Shown piece after piece: positions 7,569 through 15,555 of a stretch of DNA of 64,000 nt. Source of the DNA: an uncultured Porphyromonadaceae bacterium (lineage in GTDB: Bacteria > Bacteroidota > Bacteroidia > Bacteroidales > Muribaculaceae); the NCBI GenBank assembly GCA_947177185.1, contig CAMWTJ010000006.1:34108-98107 (forward strand), read 5' to 3'. Under the pieces are notes generated by a model, which was not told where the DNA came from, ran no database searches, and saw only the letters and a program-made list of their open reading frames with translations. How positions within the stretch are numbered: position 1 is the stretch's first letter; each line of letters starts with the position of its first letter. A program made the position numbers and the translations under genes.

Positions 7569-10109
7569 CTATGGCCGCACGGCTTTATAGCCGATGCGCG
7601 CAAGAAAACGCTCGGCCACCGGCTCCGGCATACCGTCGCGGCGCAGCAAGGCCGGAAGGTCGGAGTAATGCCTGCTGAAGCTCTCCACTATTTGGGCTGC
7701 ACGCGCGGGATTGTAGGCCACGGCCTCGCGGACCACACCCATCGACGCGAGCTCGTCCTTGTGCGTGTCGTGCCCGTGGAACTTTATATACTCTACAGCC
7801 TGCGCCACGCGCCGGGCACGCCCCTTGATGCCGTCGGCCATATATTTCTCGGCCGAACCGAAATCCAGGCGCACCTCTGTGCGCGCATCGCACGCCACGG
7901 AAGGCAATTCCACGACTACGGCGAAATCGTCGCCATCGTAGCTCCAGTCAGCCGGCTGTCCGTTCACGCTCACATTTTGGGGCACGGCTGAAGACAGAAA
8001 ACGCACCGTGCAGTCCCGCACCGAAGGCATGCCCGGATAGGCTCCCTCACGCGGCATCATGGTCAGGGCCACGGATGTGCCGGCGGCTTCGTGACACACA
8101 CGGGTTGTGGCGCAGGCATGCTCGTAGTCCTTGTCGTTGCCGGCGTCCTCATAAAGTGTCATGGTGTGCAGGCCGTCGCCGGGAGCGACTGCAAGCACCA
8201 GACGGCCGTCGGCATTGTCGGCACGACGCACGTCCGACGGATACATCGGCAGCACCGAAGCCGCTTTCACATATACTCCATACTCGTCGATGGCGAAATC
8301 ACGCGTGTGCGTAGCGCCTCCGTCGAGCAGCGTGCCGGAATGTAGCTCGTACCACTGCCCTTCGGGGAGCCATACATCCACCGACGCATATCCGTCGCTT
8401 GCAGGAGTGGTGACAGGAGCCACCAGCACATCGTCGCCGAACATATACTGGCGGCTGCGCGCATACGCTTCGGGGGCTTCGGGATAGTCGTAATACAGCG
8501 GACGGCACAGAGAAACGCCCTCGTCGTGGGCACGGCGCGCCATAGTGTATATGTAGGGCACCATGGCGTATCGCTGCAGTATCGTACGGCGTATCACGTC
8601 GCGGTATTCGTCGGCGAACACCCACGGCTCCTTGTTCAGCTCGCTGCTTTTGCTGCTGTGGGTGCGCATCACGGGGCTGAACGCGCCGAACTGCAGCCAA
8701 CGCACATACATCTCAGGGTCAATGCCCGCGCCGAGCGGCAGATGGCCGCCTATGTCGTGGCTCCAGTAGCCGTACAGCACGTTTGAGGCGGTCGATGTAA
8801 AGTACGGCTGATAGTCCAGCGATTTCCACGATATGGTGGCGTCGCCGGAGAATCCTATCTGGTAGCGGTGATTGCCCAGCCCTCCCCAGCGGTGATAAAG
8901 CAGCGGACGCGTGGTGCGGTTGCGCTCCATATCGCTGAAAAACACATAGTTCACCCACCACGTGTTGTTCAGTCCCGGCAGCACCGAATCGTTAATGGCC
9001 TGCTGCCAGTCGAGCCACCAGAAATCCACGCCGGTCTGCTCCATCGGACGGAACACCTCGTTGAAAGCAGCCGATATCATCTTCTTGTCGCTGTTCACCC
9101 AGGCTATTTTCGAGCTGTCGGTCACCCCGAGGCGCGATGCCAGGCGCGGATACGCCTCCTCGTAGGGTTCGAAACCGTCGGCAGGATGCAGGTTCAGCGT
9201 CACGCGCACGCCCTTGTCGTGCATATGGTCCATAAATCCCTTGGGGTCGGGAAACAGACTCTTGTTCCAGGTCCAGCCGGTCCAGCCGCCGCGACCCGGA
9301 TCGGTATAATGCCAGTCCATGTCGACCACAATCACGTCGAGCGGGATGTCATAGCTGCGGAATTTCTCCACCAGCCCGCGCAGTTCGCTGTCGGAATACG
9401 CCCAATAGCGCGACCACCAGTAGCCGAACGTGAATTTGGGCGGCAGCGGAATCTTTCCGGCAAAAACGGTGAAATCCTTGAGCGCCGACTTATAATCGTG
9501 CCCGTAGGCCATGAAATACCAGTCCTGCGCCCCGGAGGCGGCGCGACGTTCCTGCACCCAGGGCCAGTCGCTGTCGCCGTCGAACAGATACGAGTCCGAA
9601 TCGTCGAGCAAGGTCCAGCCGTCGGTAGCCAGCAGGCCGTCCTCAAGCTCGCGCGTGTCGCCCTGCTTCATGTCGGCCACCCACGTCTGAGTCTGCACAT
9701 CGCCGTCCAGGCCGTCGAGCGTGCGCATTGTGCCCTTGAGGTTGCCTTTCTGCGTCACTCCGGGCCGCCAGCTGAACGGGAAAAACCCTTTAGCCGAAAC
9801 CACCGACAGATTGTCGCGCGTGAACGCACCCGTGCCCAGCTTGTATGTGAGCACAAGGCGCGATGTGGACAGCGTGAGTTTTCCGGCGGTTTTCCTGACC
9901 TTGAAATCCACGGGTTCATAGTCCCTGTTCACGGCGAGCTGCGAACTGTTGTCCACAAAACGCCCGTCGGGGCTCCATTCCATGCGCACCACTCCGGGCG
10001 TAATCACCGTAAAACGCACAGCCGAGTCGGCGTAGGCCACATTGTCGGCCGCAAAGCAGGCCATGCCGGCCAGCGCCGACACCGCACACAGTATAAGTTT
10101 TCTGATCAT
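7569..10109 (-). CDS. Glycoside hydrolase family 31 enzyme (alpha-glucosidase/alpha-xylosidase type)
   Basis: Retaining alpha-glycosidase. It has a signal peptide (MIRKLILCAVSALAGMACFA), an N-terminal beta-sandwich to about residue 220, a GH31 TIM barrel with nucleophile Asp367 in WWLDWQQ and acid/base Asp423 in FSGDATISW, then WSHDIGGH and C-terminal beta domains. The last 75 residues or so form an additional predicted helical extension. At 846 residues it is somewhat long for the family. Substrate could be alpha-glucan or alpha-xylosyl units; neither is proven. First gene of a two-gene operon with GH30. A Cys in the hydrophobic stretch could be a lipobox, but the small residue context also allows ordinary signal peptidase cleavage. 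Confidence 0.85.
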   Translation of the reverse strand: MIRKLILCAVSALAGMACFAADNVAYADSAVRFTVITPGVVRMEWSPDGRFVDNSSQLAVNRDYEPVDFKVRKTAGKLTLSTSRLVLTYKLGTGAFTRDNLSVVSAKGFFPFSWRPGVTQKGNLKGTMRTLDGLDGDVQTQTWVADMKQGDTRELEDGLLATDGWTLLDDSDSYLFDGDSDWPWVQERRAASGAQDWYFMAYGHDYKSALKDFTVFAGKIPLPPKFTFGYWWSRYWAYSDSELRGLVEKFRSYDIPLDVIVVDMDWHYTDPGRGGWTGWTWNKSLFPDPKGFMDHMHDKGVRVTLNLHPADGFEPYEEAYPRLASRLGVTDSSKIAWVNSDKKMISAAFNEVFRPMEQTGVDFWWLDWQQAINDSVLPGLNNTWWVNYVFFSDMERNRTTRPLLYHRWGGLGNHRYQIGFSGDATISWKSLDYQPYFTSTASNVLYGYWSHDIGGHLPLGAGIDPEMYVRWLQFGAFSPVMRTHSSKSSELNKEPWVFADEYRDVIRRTILQRYAMVPYIYTMARRAHDEGVSLCRPLYYDYPEAPEAYARSRQYMFGDDVLVAPVTTPASDGYASVDVWLPEGQWYELHSGTLLDGGATHTRDFAIDEYGVYVKAASVLPMYPSDVRRADNADGRLVLAVAPGDGLHTMTLYEDAGNDKDYEHACATTRVCHEAAGTSVALTMMPREGAYPGMPSVRDCTVRFLSSAVPQNVSVNGQPADWSYDGDDFAVVVELPSVACDARTEVRLDFGSAEKYMADGIKGRARRVAQAVEYIKFHGHDTHKDELASMGVVREAVAYNPARAAQIVESFSRHYSDLPALLRRDGMPEPVAERFLARIGYKAVRP

Positions 10110-10133
10110 AACATGGTATTACTTTTTCAGATG

Positions 10134-10141
10134 CAAAATTA
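10134..10141 (-). promoter_or_regulatory. Probable -7 element for GH31-GH30 operon
   Basis: TAATTTTG on the minus strand, 24 bases before the GH31 ATG. The upstream -33 region has only a weak match (TTTC). Confidence 0.5.
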
Positions 10142-10210
10142 GTGTTATTTTTTTAAAGGAAAGGCAGGCTGTTATCAACATTTGTTGATGTGCGTGTCGA
10201 TGAAAAAAGA

Positions 10211-10218
10211 TAACTTTG
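10211..10218 (+). promoter_or_regulatory. Probable -7 element for the barrel gene at 10247
   Basis: TAACTTTG on the plus strand, 28 bases before the ATG. A TTTGTTG lies upstream at 10181 but at a longer than usual distance. Confidence 0.5.
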
Positions 10219-10246
10219 CACCGCGAATAGAATCAATATCATACTC

Positions 10247-12325
10247 ATGAAACATATTTTCTCTGCAATATTGGCTTTAACGTGCGCAGCCGGAGCTATG
10301 GCGCAGCCGGAACAGGCCGACAGCGCCGCCACGCAGCAGCTGCAAGAGATTGTGGTCAAGGCGCCCAAAGTCATACGCAAGGCCGACATGGACATATACC
10401 ACCCCTCGGAAAGCGCCGTCGGAAATTCCCGAAACGGCATGCAACTGCTGGGCAACCTCATGATTCCTTCGCTCACGGTGGACGATGCGCTCGGCTCCAT
10501 ACGTGCGGCCGGGCAGGACGTGCAACTGCGCATCAACGGACGCCCGTCGACCATAGACCAGGTGCGCGCCCTGCTGCCCGAAACCATCAAACGCGTGGAG
10601 TGGATAGACAATCCCGGCCTGCGCTACGGAGGTGCCACATATGTGCTCAACATAATAGTGACCAATCCCACTGCCGGAGGTTCGCTGATGGCCATGGCAA
10701 AGCCGGCCCTCAACATGGCATGGGGCTTCTACATGGCCGACGCCAAAGTCAACACCGGCCGCTCGCAGTGGGAAGTGGGAGCCAATTTCAAGCTGACTGA
10801 AGGCACAAAGACCCATCGCGACTATCACGAAACGTTCACGTACGCCGACGGCACATCGCTCACCCGCAACGAAACCTCACGCGGCGGCGAGCTCGACAAC
10901 TCGTTCAGCAACGTGTGGGCATCCTACAACTATATAAAACCCGACACCACCGTGTTTGTGGCTGAATTCGGCCTGTTTCAAAAGTTATCGGACCGCTTTC
11001 TATACAACGGCCTTCTTTCCTTGTCCGACGGCTCGGACGACCTGCTGCTCACCGACTCGCACGGCGACAAAGGCTCCACACCGTCGCTCTCGCTGTACTG
11101 GCAGCAGAATTTCAGGCACAGGCAGATGCTCATAGTCAATTTCAACAGCTCGTTTTATTTCGGACGCTCGTACTCTGACTACATCGAGCAGCTGCCCGCA
11201 CAGCCGTCGCCGCTCAACGACATACACACCGATATCCACGACAGCAACCAGGCCTACGCCGTGGAAGCAGACTACATCAAGAACTGGCAGAACGGACGCC
11301 TCACAGCCGGAGCATCGTACACCGCCAACCGCAACCGCTCGGAATACCGAAACCTCGGCGGCGACATCTTCCACCAGCGGCAAGACAAGGTCTATTTCTT
11401 CGCAGAGTATTTCCACCGCTTCGGCAAGTGGACGGCCACGGCGGGCATGGGAGCGCAATACACCCGATTCGTATTCACCGAAACCGGCCTTGGCAACAGC
11501 TCCTGGAGTCCGCGCCCGCAGGCCACTGTAACTTATGCCCTTAATCAGAACCACAATTTCAGGCTCAACTTCACATCGTGGCAGTCCACGCCCTCGCTGG
11601 CGGAAACCAACATAGTGCCGCAGCAGCTCGACGGCTTCCAGTGGCGTGTGGGCAATCAGAATCTGAAGACCGCCAACTCGTACATGCTCACTTTCCGCTA
11701 CGGCTTCAACCTGCCGAGGGTCAGCGGCTCGTTCGGAGTGCGTGCGTTCACTTCGCCCAACGCCATAACGCCTATGCTCTACTGGGAAGGCGAGCGCCTG
11801 ATCACAAGCTATGAAAACAGCCGCGGTCTGCAGAACGTGTCGTTCTTCCTCGCCCCCCAAATCGAGATAGTACCGGGCTGGCTCAACGCCGGCGGCTATC
11901 TGCAATACCGCATGGAGCGTATGCGCGGCACAGGCTACACGCACCACAACAACGCATGGAGCGGCAATGCCAGCATACAGCTCACTCACTGGGGCTTTGT
12001 GCTGTCGGGCCAATACATGCGCGCGCAACGCGACCTGTGGGGCGAAAAAATATCGTGGGGCGAAGACCTCAACATCATAGAACTATGCTACAACTGGCGT
12101 GCATGGCAGTTCGGCGCCGGCGTAATCATGCCTTTCGGCAAATACGACCAAGGCAGCATGTCGCTCAGCAAATGGAACCGCAACGAGCAACACATGCGAA
12201 TCGACATGCGCATGCCTTACATCACCGTGAACTACAACCTGCAGTGGGGCCGGCAGAAGCAGGGAGCGCACAAGCTCGTGGACGTGAGCGCCGATGCCGA
12301 CCGCTCCACAGCCGGAGGTCGCTGA
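10247..12325 (+). CDS. Outer-membrane beta-barrel protein with plug domain, TonB-receptor-like
   Basis: Predicted outer-membrane barrel of the family 'outer membrane beta-barrel family protein' related to TonB-dependent receptors. The signal peptide MKHIFSAILALTCAAGAMA is followed by LQEIVVKAPKVIRKADMD, similar to a TonB-box/plug entry. A short plug domain spans about 55-145 (RINGRPSTIDQVRALLPETIKRVEWIDNPG), and a barrel fills the remainder to about 680. It lacks the N-terminal carboxypeptidase-regulatory domain and any SusD partner, so it is not a SusC. It is divergent from the GH31-GH30 operon and might import products of those enzymes, but that is only context. A two-way terminator follows. 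Confidence 0.75.
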   Translation: MKHIFSAILALTCAAGAMAQPEQADSAATQQLQEIVVKAPKVIRKADMDIYHPSESAVGNSRNGMQLLGNLMIPSLTVDDALGSIRAAGQDVQLRINGRPSTIDQVRALLPETIKRVEWIDNPGLRYGGATYVLNIIVTNPTAGGSLMAMAKPALNMAWGFYMADAKVNTGRSQWEVGANFKLTEGTKTHRDYHETFTYADGTSLTRNETSRGGELDNSFSNVWASYNYIKPDTTVFVAEFGLFQKLSDRFLYNGLLSLSDGSDDLLLTDSHGDKGSTPSLSLYWQQNFRHRQMLIVNFNSSFYFGRSYSDYIEQLPAQPSPLNDIHTDIHDSNQAYAVEADYIKNWQNGRLTAGASYTANRNRSEYRNLGGDIFHQRQDKVYFFAEYFHRFGKWTATAGMGAQYTRFVFTETGLGNSSWSPRPQATVTYALNQNHNFRLNFTSWQSTPSLAETNIVPQQLDGFQWRVGNQNLKTANSYMLTFRYGFNLPRVSGSFGVRAFTSPNAITPMLYWEGERLITSYENSRGLQNVSFFLAPQIEIVPGWLNAGGYLQYRMERMRGTGYTHHNNAWSGNASIQLTHWGFVLSGQYMRAQRDLWGEKISWGEDLNIIELCYNWRAWQFGAGVIMPFGKYDQGSMSLSKWNRNEQHMRIDMRMPYITVNYNLQWGRQKQGAHKLVDVSADADRSTAGGR

Positions 12326-12332
12326 CACACCA

Positions 12333-12386
12333 CACTATATAGAGAAGGGTGCGCCAAAAAATCAGGCGCACCCTTCTTATATAGTG
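12333..12386. terminator. Bidirectional hairpin terminator between convergent genes
   Basis: A stem of about 22 pairs with one bulged G (arms 12333-12355 and 12365-12386, loop AAAAAATCA) lies between the convergent barrel and small secreted protein genes. It can end transcription from both sides. Confidence 0.8.
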
Positions 12387-12402
12387 CAGGGGGAGGCAGG
12401 CG

Positions 12403-12984
12403 TTATTCGACGACTACGACCTCGTTGTCGGCATGAATACCGAAGCAATAGAACACGGTAGTCTTTTCATCCTGCTCATTGGGGTTAAGAACATGAACCC
12501 CGAATTCGCCTTCCTGAACCGGGAATGTAAGGATATAGGAGGATTTCCCATATTTTTTACCTTTGAATTCGATGTACTCCATGTTGCCTTCCGACACAGT
12601 CCCGAGCCAGTTCACATTGGCCAATTCCGCGCGGCGCTCTTTCTTCTTTTCTTCAAACTTTACCAGCTGTATGAAGGTGGTGGGATCGGTTTCGTTGTCC
12701 TTGCATTTCACTATCAGGACAAGGTTTTCCGATGGAAGGAATTGAGTTGCAGCTCTAGGCTTTTTGATAACAGCCTTTTTGCGGACATTGCCTACGCCGA
12801 CAAGCAACAAGCCTGCCGAAGCCGAGGTCTTGACCTGAGGGATGGATTTTTCAGTAGCAACAGGGATTGTGTCGCCATCGGTTTTCAACACTACGACTTC
12901 TCCCGTCCACTCGGGCTCAAACTGCTGTGCAGATGCCAGGAAACCCAACGAGAGAAGGACCACTAAAATAAAATACTTTTTCAT
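12403..12984 (-). CDS. Small secreted protein of unknown function
   Basis: The start at 12984 (MKKYFILVVLLSLGFLASA) gives a normal signal peptide; the frame extends six codons further upstream to ATG 13002, which is less likely. The mature protein of about 175 residues starts QQFEPEWTGEVVVLKTDGDTI and has a basic patch RKKAVIKKPRA near residue 75. It appears mostly beta-rich, ending in HADNEVVVVE. I do not recognise a catalytic motif. The opening (GEVVVLKTDGDTIP) recalls small Bacteroidales proteins with an N-terminal beta-sandwich. It has its own well-formed promoter and converges on the barrel gene. Confidence 0.75.
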   Translation of the reverse strand: MKKYFILVVLLSLGFLASAQQFEPEWTGEVVVLKTDGDTIPVATEKSIPQVKTSASAGLLLVGVGNVRKKAVIKKPRAATQFLPSENLVLIVKCKDNETDPTTFIQLVKFEEKKKERRAELANVNWLGTVSEGNMEYIEFKGKKYGKSSYILTFPVQEGEFGVHVLNPNEQDEKTTVFYCFGIHADNEVVVVE

Positions 12985-12999
12985 ACGCAACTTTTTTTG

Positions 13000-13030
13000 C
13001 AAAAATAAACATTTTTAATAATTTTCCAAA
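13000..13030 (-). promoter_or_regulatory. Promoter of the small secreted protein gene
   Basis: On the minus strand TTTG (13030-13027) is followed after 19 bases by TATTTTTG (13007-13000), matching both Bacteroidales promoter elements with ideal spacing. The ATG is 16 bases downstream of the -7 box, so the leader would be only about 10 bases. Confidence 0.65.
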
Positions 13031-13086
13031 AGAATTCGATAAAATTCGTCGTACAAGCCAACTTATCGCTTATTTTGAACAAACTA

Positions 13087-13117
13087 TTGACAGGTAATAC
13101 AATATTTTGTAATTTTG
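13087..13117 (+). promoter_or_regulatory. Strong promoter reading into the structured RNA region
   Basis: TTG at 13087-13089, a 20-base spacer, and TAATTTTG at 13110-13117 form a complete Bacteroidales promoter. The predicted start is near 13122-13124, some 266 bases before the next ATG. Confidence 0.75.
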
Positions 13118-13121
13118 CAAG

Positions 13122-13350
13122 CGACAAGGGACTTCCTTGTCAGGACATACTATTATATACATAGAAGCGTTATGTCTTCTTCTTGTAAGTGAAAAGCCTA
13201 GGAAACTTAATCACGAGAACAAGAGATGGCTGACGGTTCCCGCGCATCGTAGCGTGGGGCTGTAGTTTTTTGCATCTGTCCTCAATCGGTTTTTTTACGG
13301 CACCCTGTCATTTTCAAGACGTGGCATACAGTTCCACGCTTCTGAATATC
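13122..13350 (+). ncRNA. Structured non-coding RNA candidate (possibly Bacteroidales-1/6S-like)
   Basis: There is no reading frame of note here and the first downstream ATG is far away. The RNA would start with a 7-bp hairpin (GACAAGG with CCTTGTC) and then fold as a long rod. AGAAGCG at 13163-13169 pairs with CGCTTCT at 13337-13343, TCTTG and AAAA pair with TTTT and CAAGA, AGATG pairs with CATCT, and a terminal hairpin CCCGCGC/GCGTGGG closes it. A second small hairpin CGTGG/CCACG lies near the 3' side. The arrangement of a rod with a large asymmetric internal bubble resembles 6S-type RNA; the Bacteroidales-1 motif comes to mind, but I cannot verify either. It may instead be a long 5' leader of the downstream gene, because no clear terminator separates them. 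Structure is seen; identity is a guess. Confidence 0.55.
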
Positions 13351-13389
13351 TAATGGTTCATGGAACTGGGAACCGCCGGAAAACCAATC

Positions 13390-14076
13390 ATGAAAAGAAT
13401 CTTATTGATGTGTTTCGTGGCCGCGGCTGCGATTTGTGCGTGGGGCAAGGACATAAAAATAGTCGTAATCCCCTCCGAAGCCACCATCAAAGTAAACGGC
13501 TCCTATTATGGCGACGGGAGCGCAGTGCTGAAAATCAAAAAGAACGATTTCGTATCGCTGGAGTGCAGCTGCCCGGGCTACGAAACCCTCAACACCCGCA
13601 TCTACGGCAACGACGACCGAAAAACCATCGAGGTCAAGCTCAAAGAAGACATGCTGCTGAAGCAGACCACCGAATCGTCCGTGGCCAACAATTTCTTCTC
13701 CGTGAAGGTAAACAAATCCCTTTACTCCGACGACCCCGCCACCGGCAAGCGCAACTCTGAAAACGCATGGAAGCTGGCCCACAGCGTGCTGCTGAAATAT
13801 TTCGACGAGATAATGACCTCCGACGCCGCTTCCGGCTTCATACAGACACCCTGGCTGTATAAAAACTATGTGGAAGCCGGCAAAACACTGCGCTGCCGCG
13901 TGACCATCAAGGAATCCAACATAGGCGGCGACCTCACATTCCAGATCAAGATGGCCTCTGAAATGGCTCCTATACAGGGCCGCAGCCGCGAGGAGTCCTT
14001 TCTTGAAACCAACCGCATCATGAAGGAGTTTGAAACTCTTATCAGCGAATTCCAGTCGCGCCTCGGCGAAAAGTAA
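13390..14076 (+). CDS. Secreted PEGA-like protein, copy 1 of a tandem pair
   Basis: A start at 13390 gives MKRILLMCFVAAAAICAWG, a signal peptide; an ATG ten codons upstream is less likely. Residues about 23-75 (IKIVVIPSEATIKVNGSYYGDGS through CPGYETLNTRIYGNDDRKTIEVKL) resemble a PEGA-type surface beta domain. The remaining 150 residues form a mixed domain containing LLKYFDEIMTSDAASGFIQTPWLYKNY and a C-terminal helix IMKEFETLISEF. The next gene is a close paralogue. Function unknown; a role in the cell envelope is inferred only from the signal peptide and the PEGA-like fold. The structured region upstream could act as its leader. Confidence 0.75.
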   Translation: MKRILLMCFVAAAAICAWGKDIKIVVIPSEATIKVNGSYYGDGSAVLKIKKNDFVSLECSCPGYETLNTRIYGNDDRKTIEVKLKEDMLLKQTTESSVANNFFSVKVNKSLYSDDPATGKRNSENAWKLAHSVLLKYFDEIMTSDAASGFIQTPWLYKNYVEAGKTLRCRVTIKESNIGGDLTFQIKMASEMAPIQGRSREESFLETNRIMKEFETLISEFQSRLGEK

Positions 14077-14082
14077 ACCGTC

Positions 14083-14823
14083 ATGATACGCTTGGTAATA
14101 GCACTTGTAAGTGTCTTGTTTCTCGGTTTCGCCGACGCATCCGCACAGCTGGATGAGGTGACAGGAAAAATCAACAAATTCTTAGGGCGCGAAAAGGAGA
14201 TTCAGATTGTGGTGATTCCGTCCGACGCGACCATCAAAGTCAATGGTTCATACTACGGCGAGGGCTCGGCGATGGTGAAAATCAAGAAGAAAGATTTCAT
14301 TTCGCTCGAATGTTCCGCTCCGGGCTACGAAACCCTGACCACCCGTGTGTATGGCAACGACGGACGAAAGACCATCGAGATAAAGCTGAAGGAGGACATG
14401 CTGCTGAGGCAGACTTCCGAATCGTCCGTGGCCAACAATTTCTTCTCCGTGAGAATCAGCAAGTCACTCTACTCCGACGACAAGGCCACCGGCAAAAGAA
14501 ATGCCGATAATGCATGGAAGCTCGCCCACAACGTGCTCCTGAAATATTTCGACGAAATCCAGACCTCTGACATGGCTTCGGGATTTATCCAGACTCCGTG
14601 GCTGTACAAAAACTATATTGATGCCGGCAAAACCCTGCGGCATCGCGTCACTATCAAGGAATCAAACATCGGAGGCGACCTCACGTTTCAGATAAAACTC
14701 ACATCGGAAATGGCTCCGACGCAAGGCCGCAACAAGGAGGAATCCTTCTTGGAAACCAACCGAATCATGAAAGAATTCGATTCGCTGATAAGTGAGTTCC
14801 AAACCCGGCTGGGTGAAAAGTAA
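14083..14823 (+). CDS. Secreted PEGA-like protein, copy 2 of a tandem pair
   Basis: A paralogue of the preceding gene, starting 6 bases after it. Long stretches are nearly the same, for example the region from TIKVNGSYYG to ESSVANNFFSV and the block ASGFIQTPWLYKNY. The N-terminus differs: MIRLVIALVSVLFLGFADASA is the signal peptide, and about 18 additional residues (LDEVTGKINKFLGREKEIQ) precede the PEGA-like domain. It is therefore a diverged duplicate, not a recent exact copy. The C-terminal helix MKEFDSLISEFQTRLGEK matches copy 1. Function unknown. Co-transcription with both neighbours is very likely from the spacing. Confidence 0.75.
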   Translation: MIRLVIALVSVLFLGFADASAQLDEVTGKINKFLGREKEIQIVVIPSDATIKVNGSYYGEGSAMVKIKKKDFISLECSAPGYETLTTRVYGNDGRKTIEIKLKEDMLLRQTSESSVANNFFSVRISKSLYSDDKATGKRNADNAWKLAHNVLLKYFDEIQTSDMASGFIQTPWLYKNYIDAGKTLRHRVTIKESNIGGDLTFQIKLTSEMAPTQGRNKEESFLETNRIMKEFDSLISEFQTRLGEK

Positions 14824-14847
14824 ACACAAACAACCATACATACAACT

Positions 14848-15465
14848 ATGACTCGCAAACTGATCATTCTGCTCACACTGGCAGTGGCCGCAGCCGTCAA
14901 CGCTCACGGCCAGCTGAAAGAAACCTTCGACTCCAACTCCTGGCAATGGACCGAGTATTCGGCCGACCTCGGCAAGGCATACATCATAGAAGGCGTGATG
15001 CGCCTGGAAAGCAAATCCGACAACAACAATACCACGCTGGCCGATATGGTGGCGAACGTGGCCACGCACTCTTTCCTGCCCATGGACCCCGCGAAAGGTT
15101 TCAACATCAAATGCACGGCCACAGTGGAGCGCTTCGAGGGTAAAAAGCAATTCGGAATCATACTCGACTACCTCGACGACATGAACTGCATCGTGTTCAT
15201 GATAAAAGGCGACTGCGCATGGCTCTACAAAATGAAGGAAGGCAAGATTGTGGGCCAGCAGAGAAACCAGTTCAAGCTTCAGAAAGGCAAAAAAACCACA
15301 TCGCTCGACATCGAGGTGATTTACCTCGGCGGCGAGCTGGAATTCCGCGTCAACGACGTGCAGGCTCTCATGAGCAAGTACGTGCCCATCACCTCCAACG
15401 GCTTCGGTTTCTTCGCGTTCGGCAAATGCAAAGTCGATTTCGACGATGTTGAAATCGTGAACTGA
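14848..15465 (+). CDS. Secreted protein with a concanavalin-like (DUF1080-type) beta-sandwich
   Basis: The signal peptide (MTRKLIILLTLAVAAAVNAHG) is followed by about 180 residues resembling the jelly-roll fold of DUF1080/LamG-like proteins. Indicators are a start LKETFDSNSWQWTEYS, alternating strands (FGIILDYLDDMNCIVFMIKGD), and an ending GFGFFAFGKCKVDFDDVEIVN, the 'DDV' closing strand common in this fold. No catalytic residue pattern is evident, so a binding role is possible. It follows the tandem PEGA-like genes by 24 bases and ends at a strong terminator, making a three-gene operon of secreted proteins. Confidence 0.72.
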   Translation: MTRKLIILLTLAVAAAVNAHGQLKETFDSNSWQWTEYSADLGKAYIIEGVMRLESKSDNNNTTLADMVANVATHSFLPMDPAKGFNIKCTATVERFEGKKQFGIILDYLDDMNCIVFMIKGDCAWLYKMKEGKIVGQQRNQFKLQKGKKTTSLDIEVIYLGGELEFRVNDVQALMSKYVPITSNGFGFFAFGKCKVDFDDVEIVN

Positions 15466-15490
15466 GCGCACTCACAATCCGACCATATAC

Positions 15491-15534
15491 ACACGACACC
15501 CGGGCGGCTGTTTGCTGTCCGGGTGTCGTGTTTT
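15491..15534 (+). terminator. Strong rho-independent terminator
   Basis: Arms 15491-15503 and 15519-15531 pair over 13 bases and are followed by TTTT. It closes the three-gene secreted-protein operon and separates it from the convergent xylan operon. Confidence 0.85.
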
Positions 15535-15555
15535 GCAGCGCGGCGCTCCTGCGCG

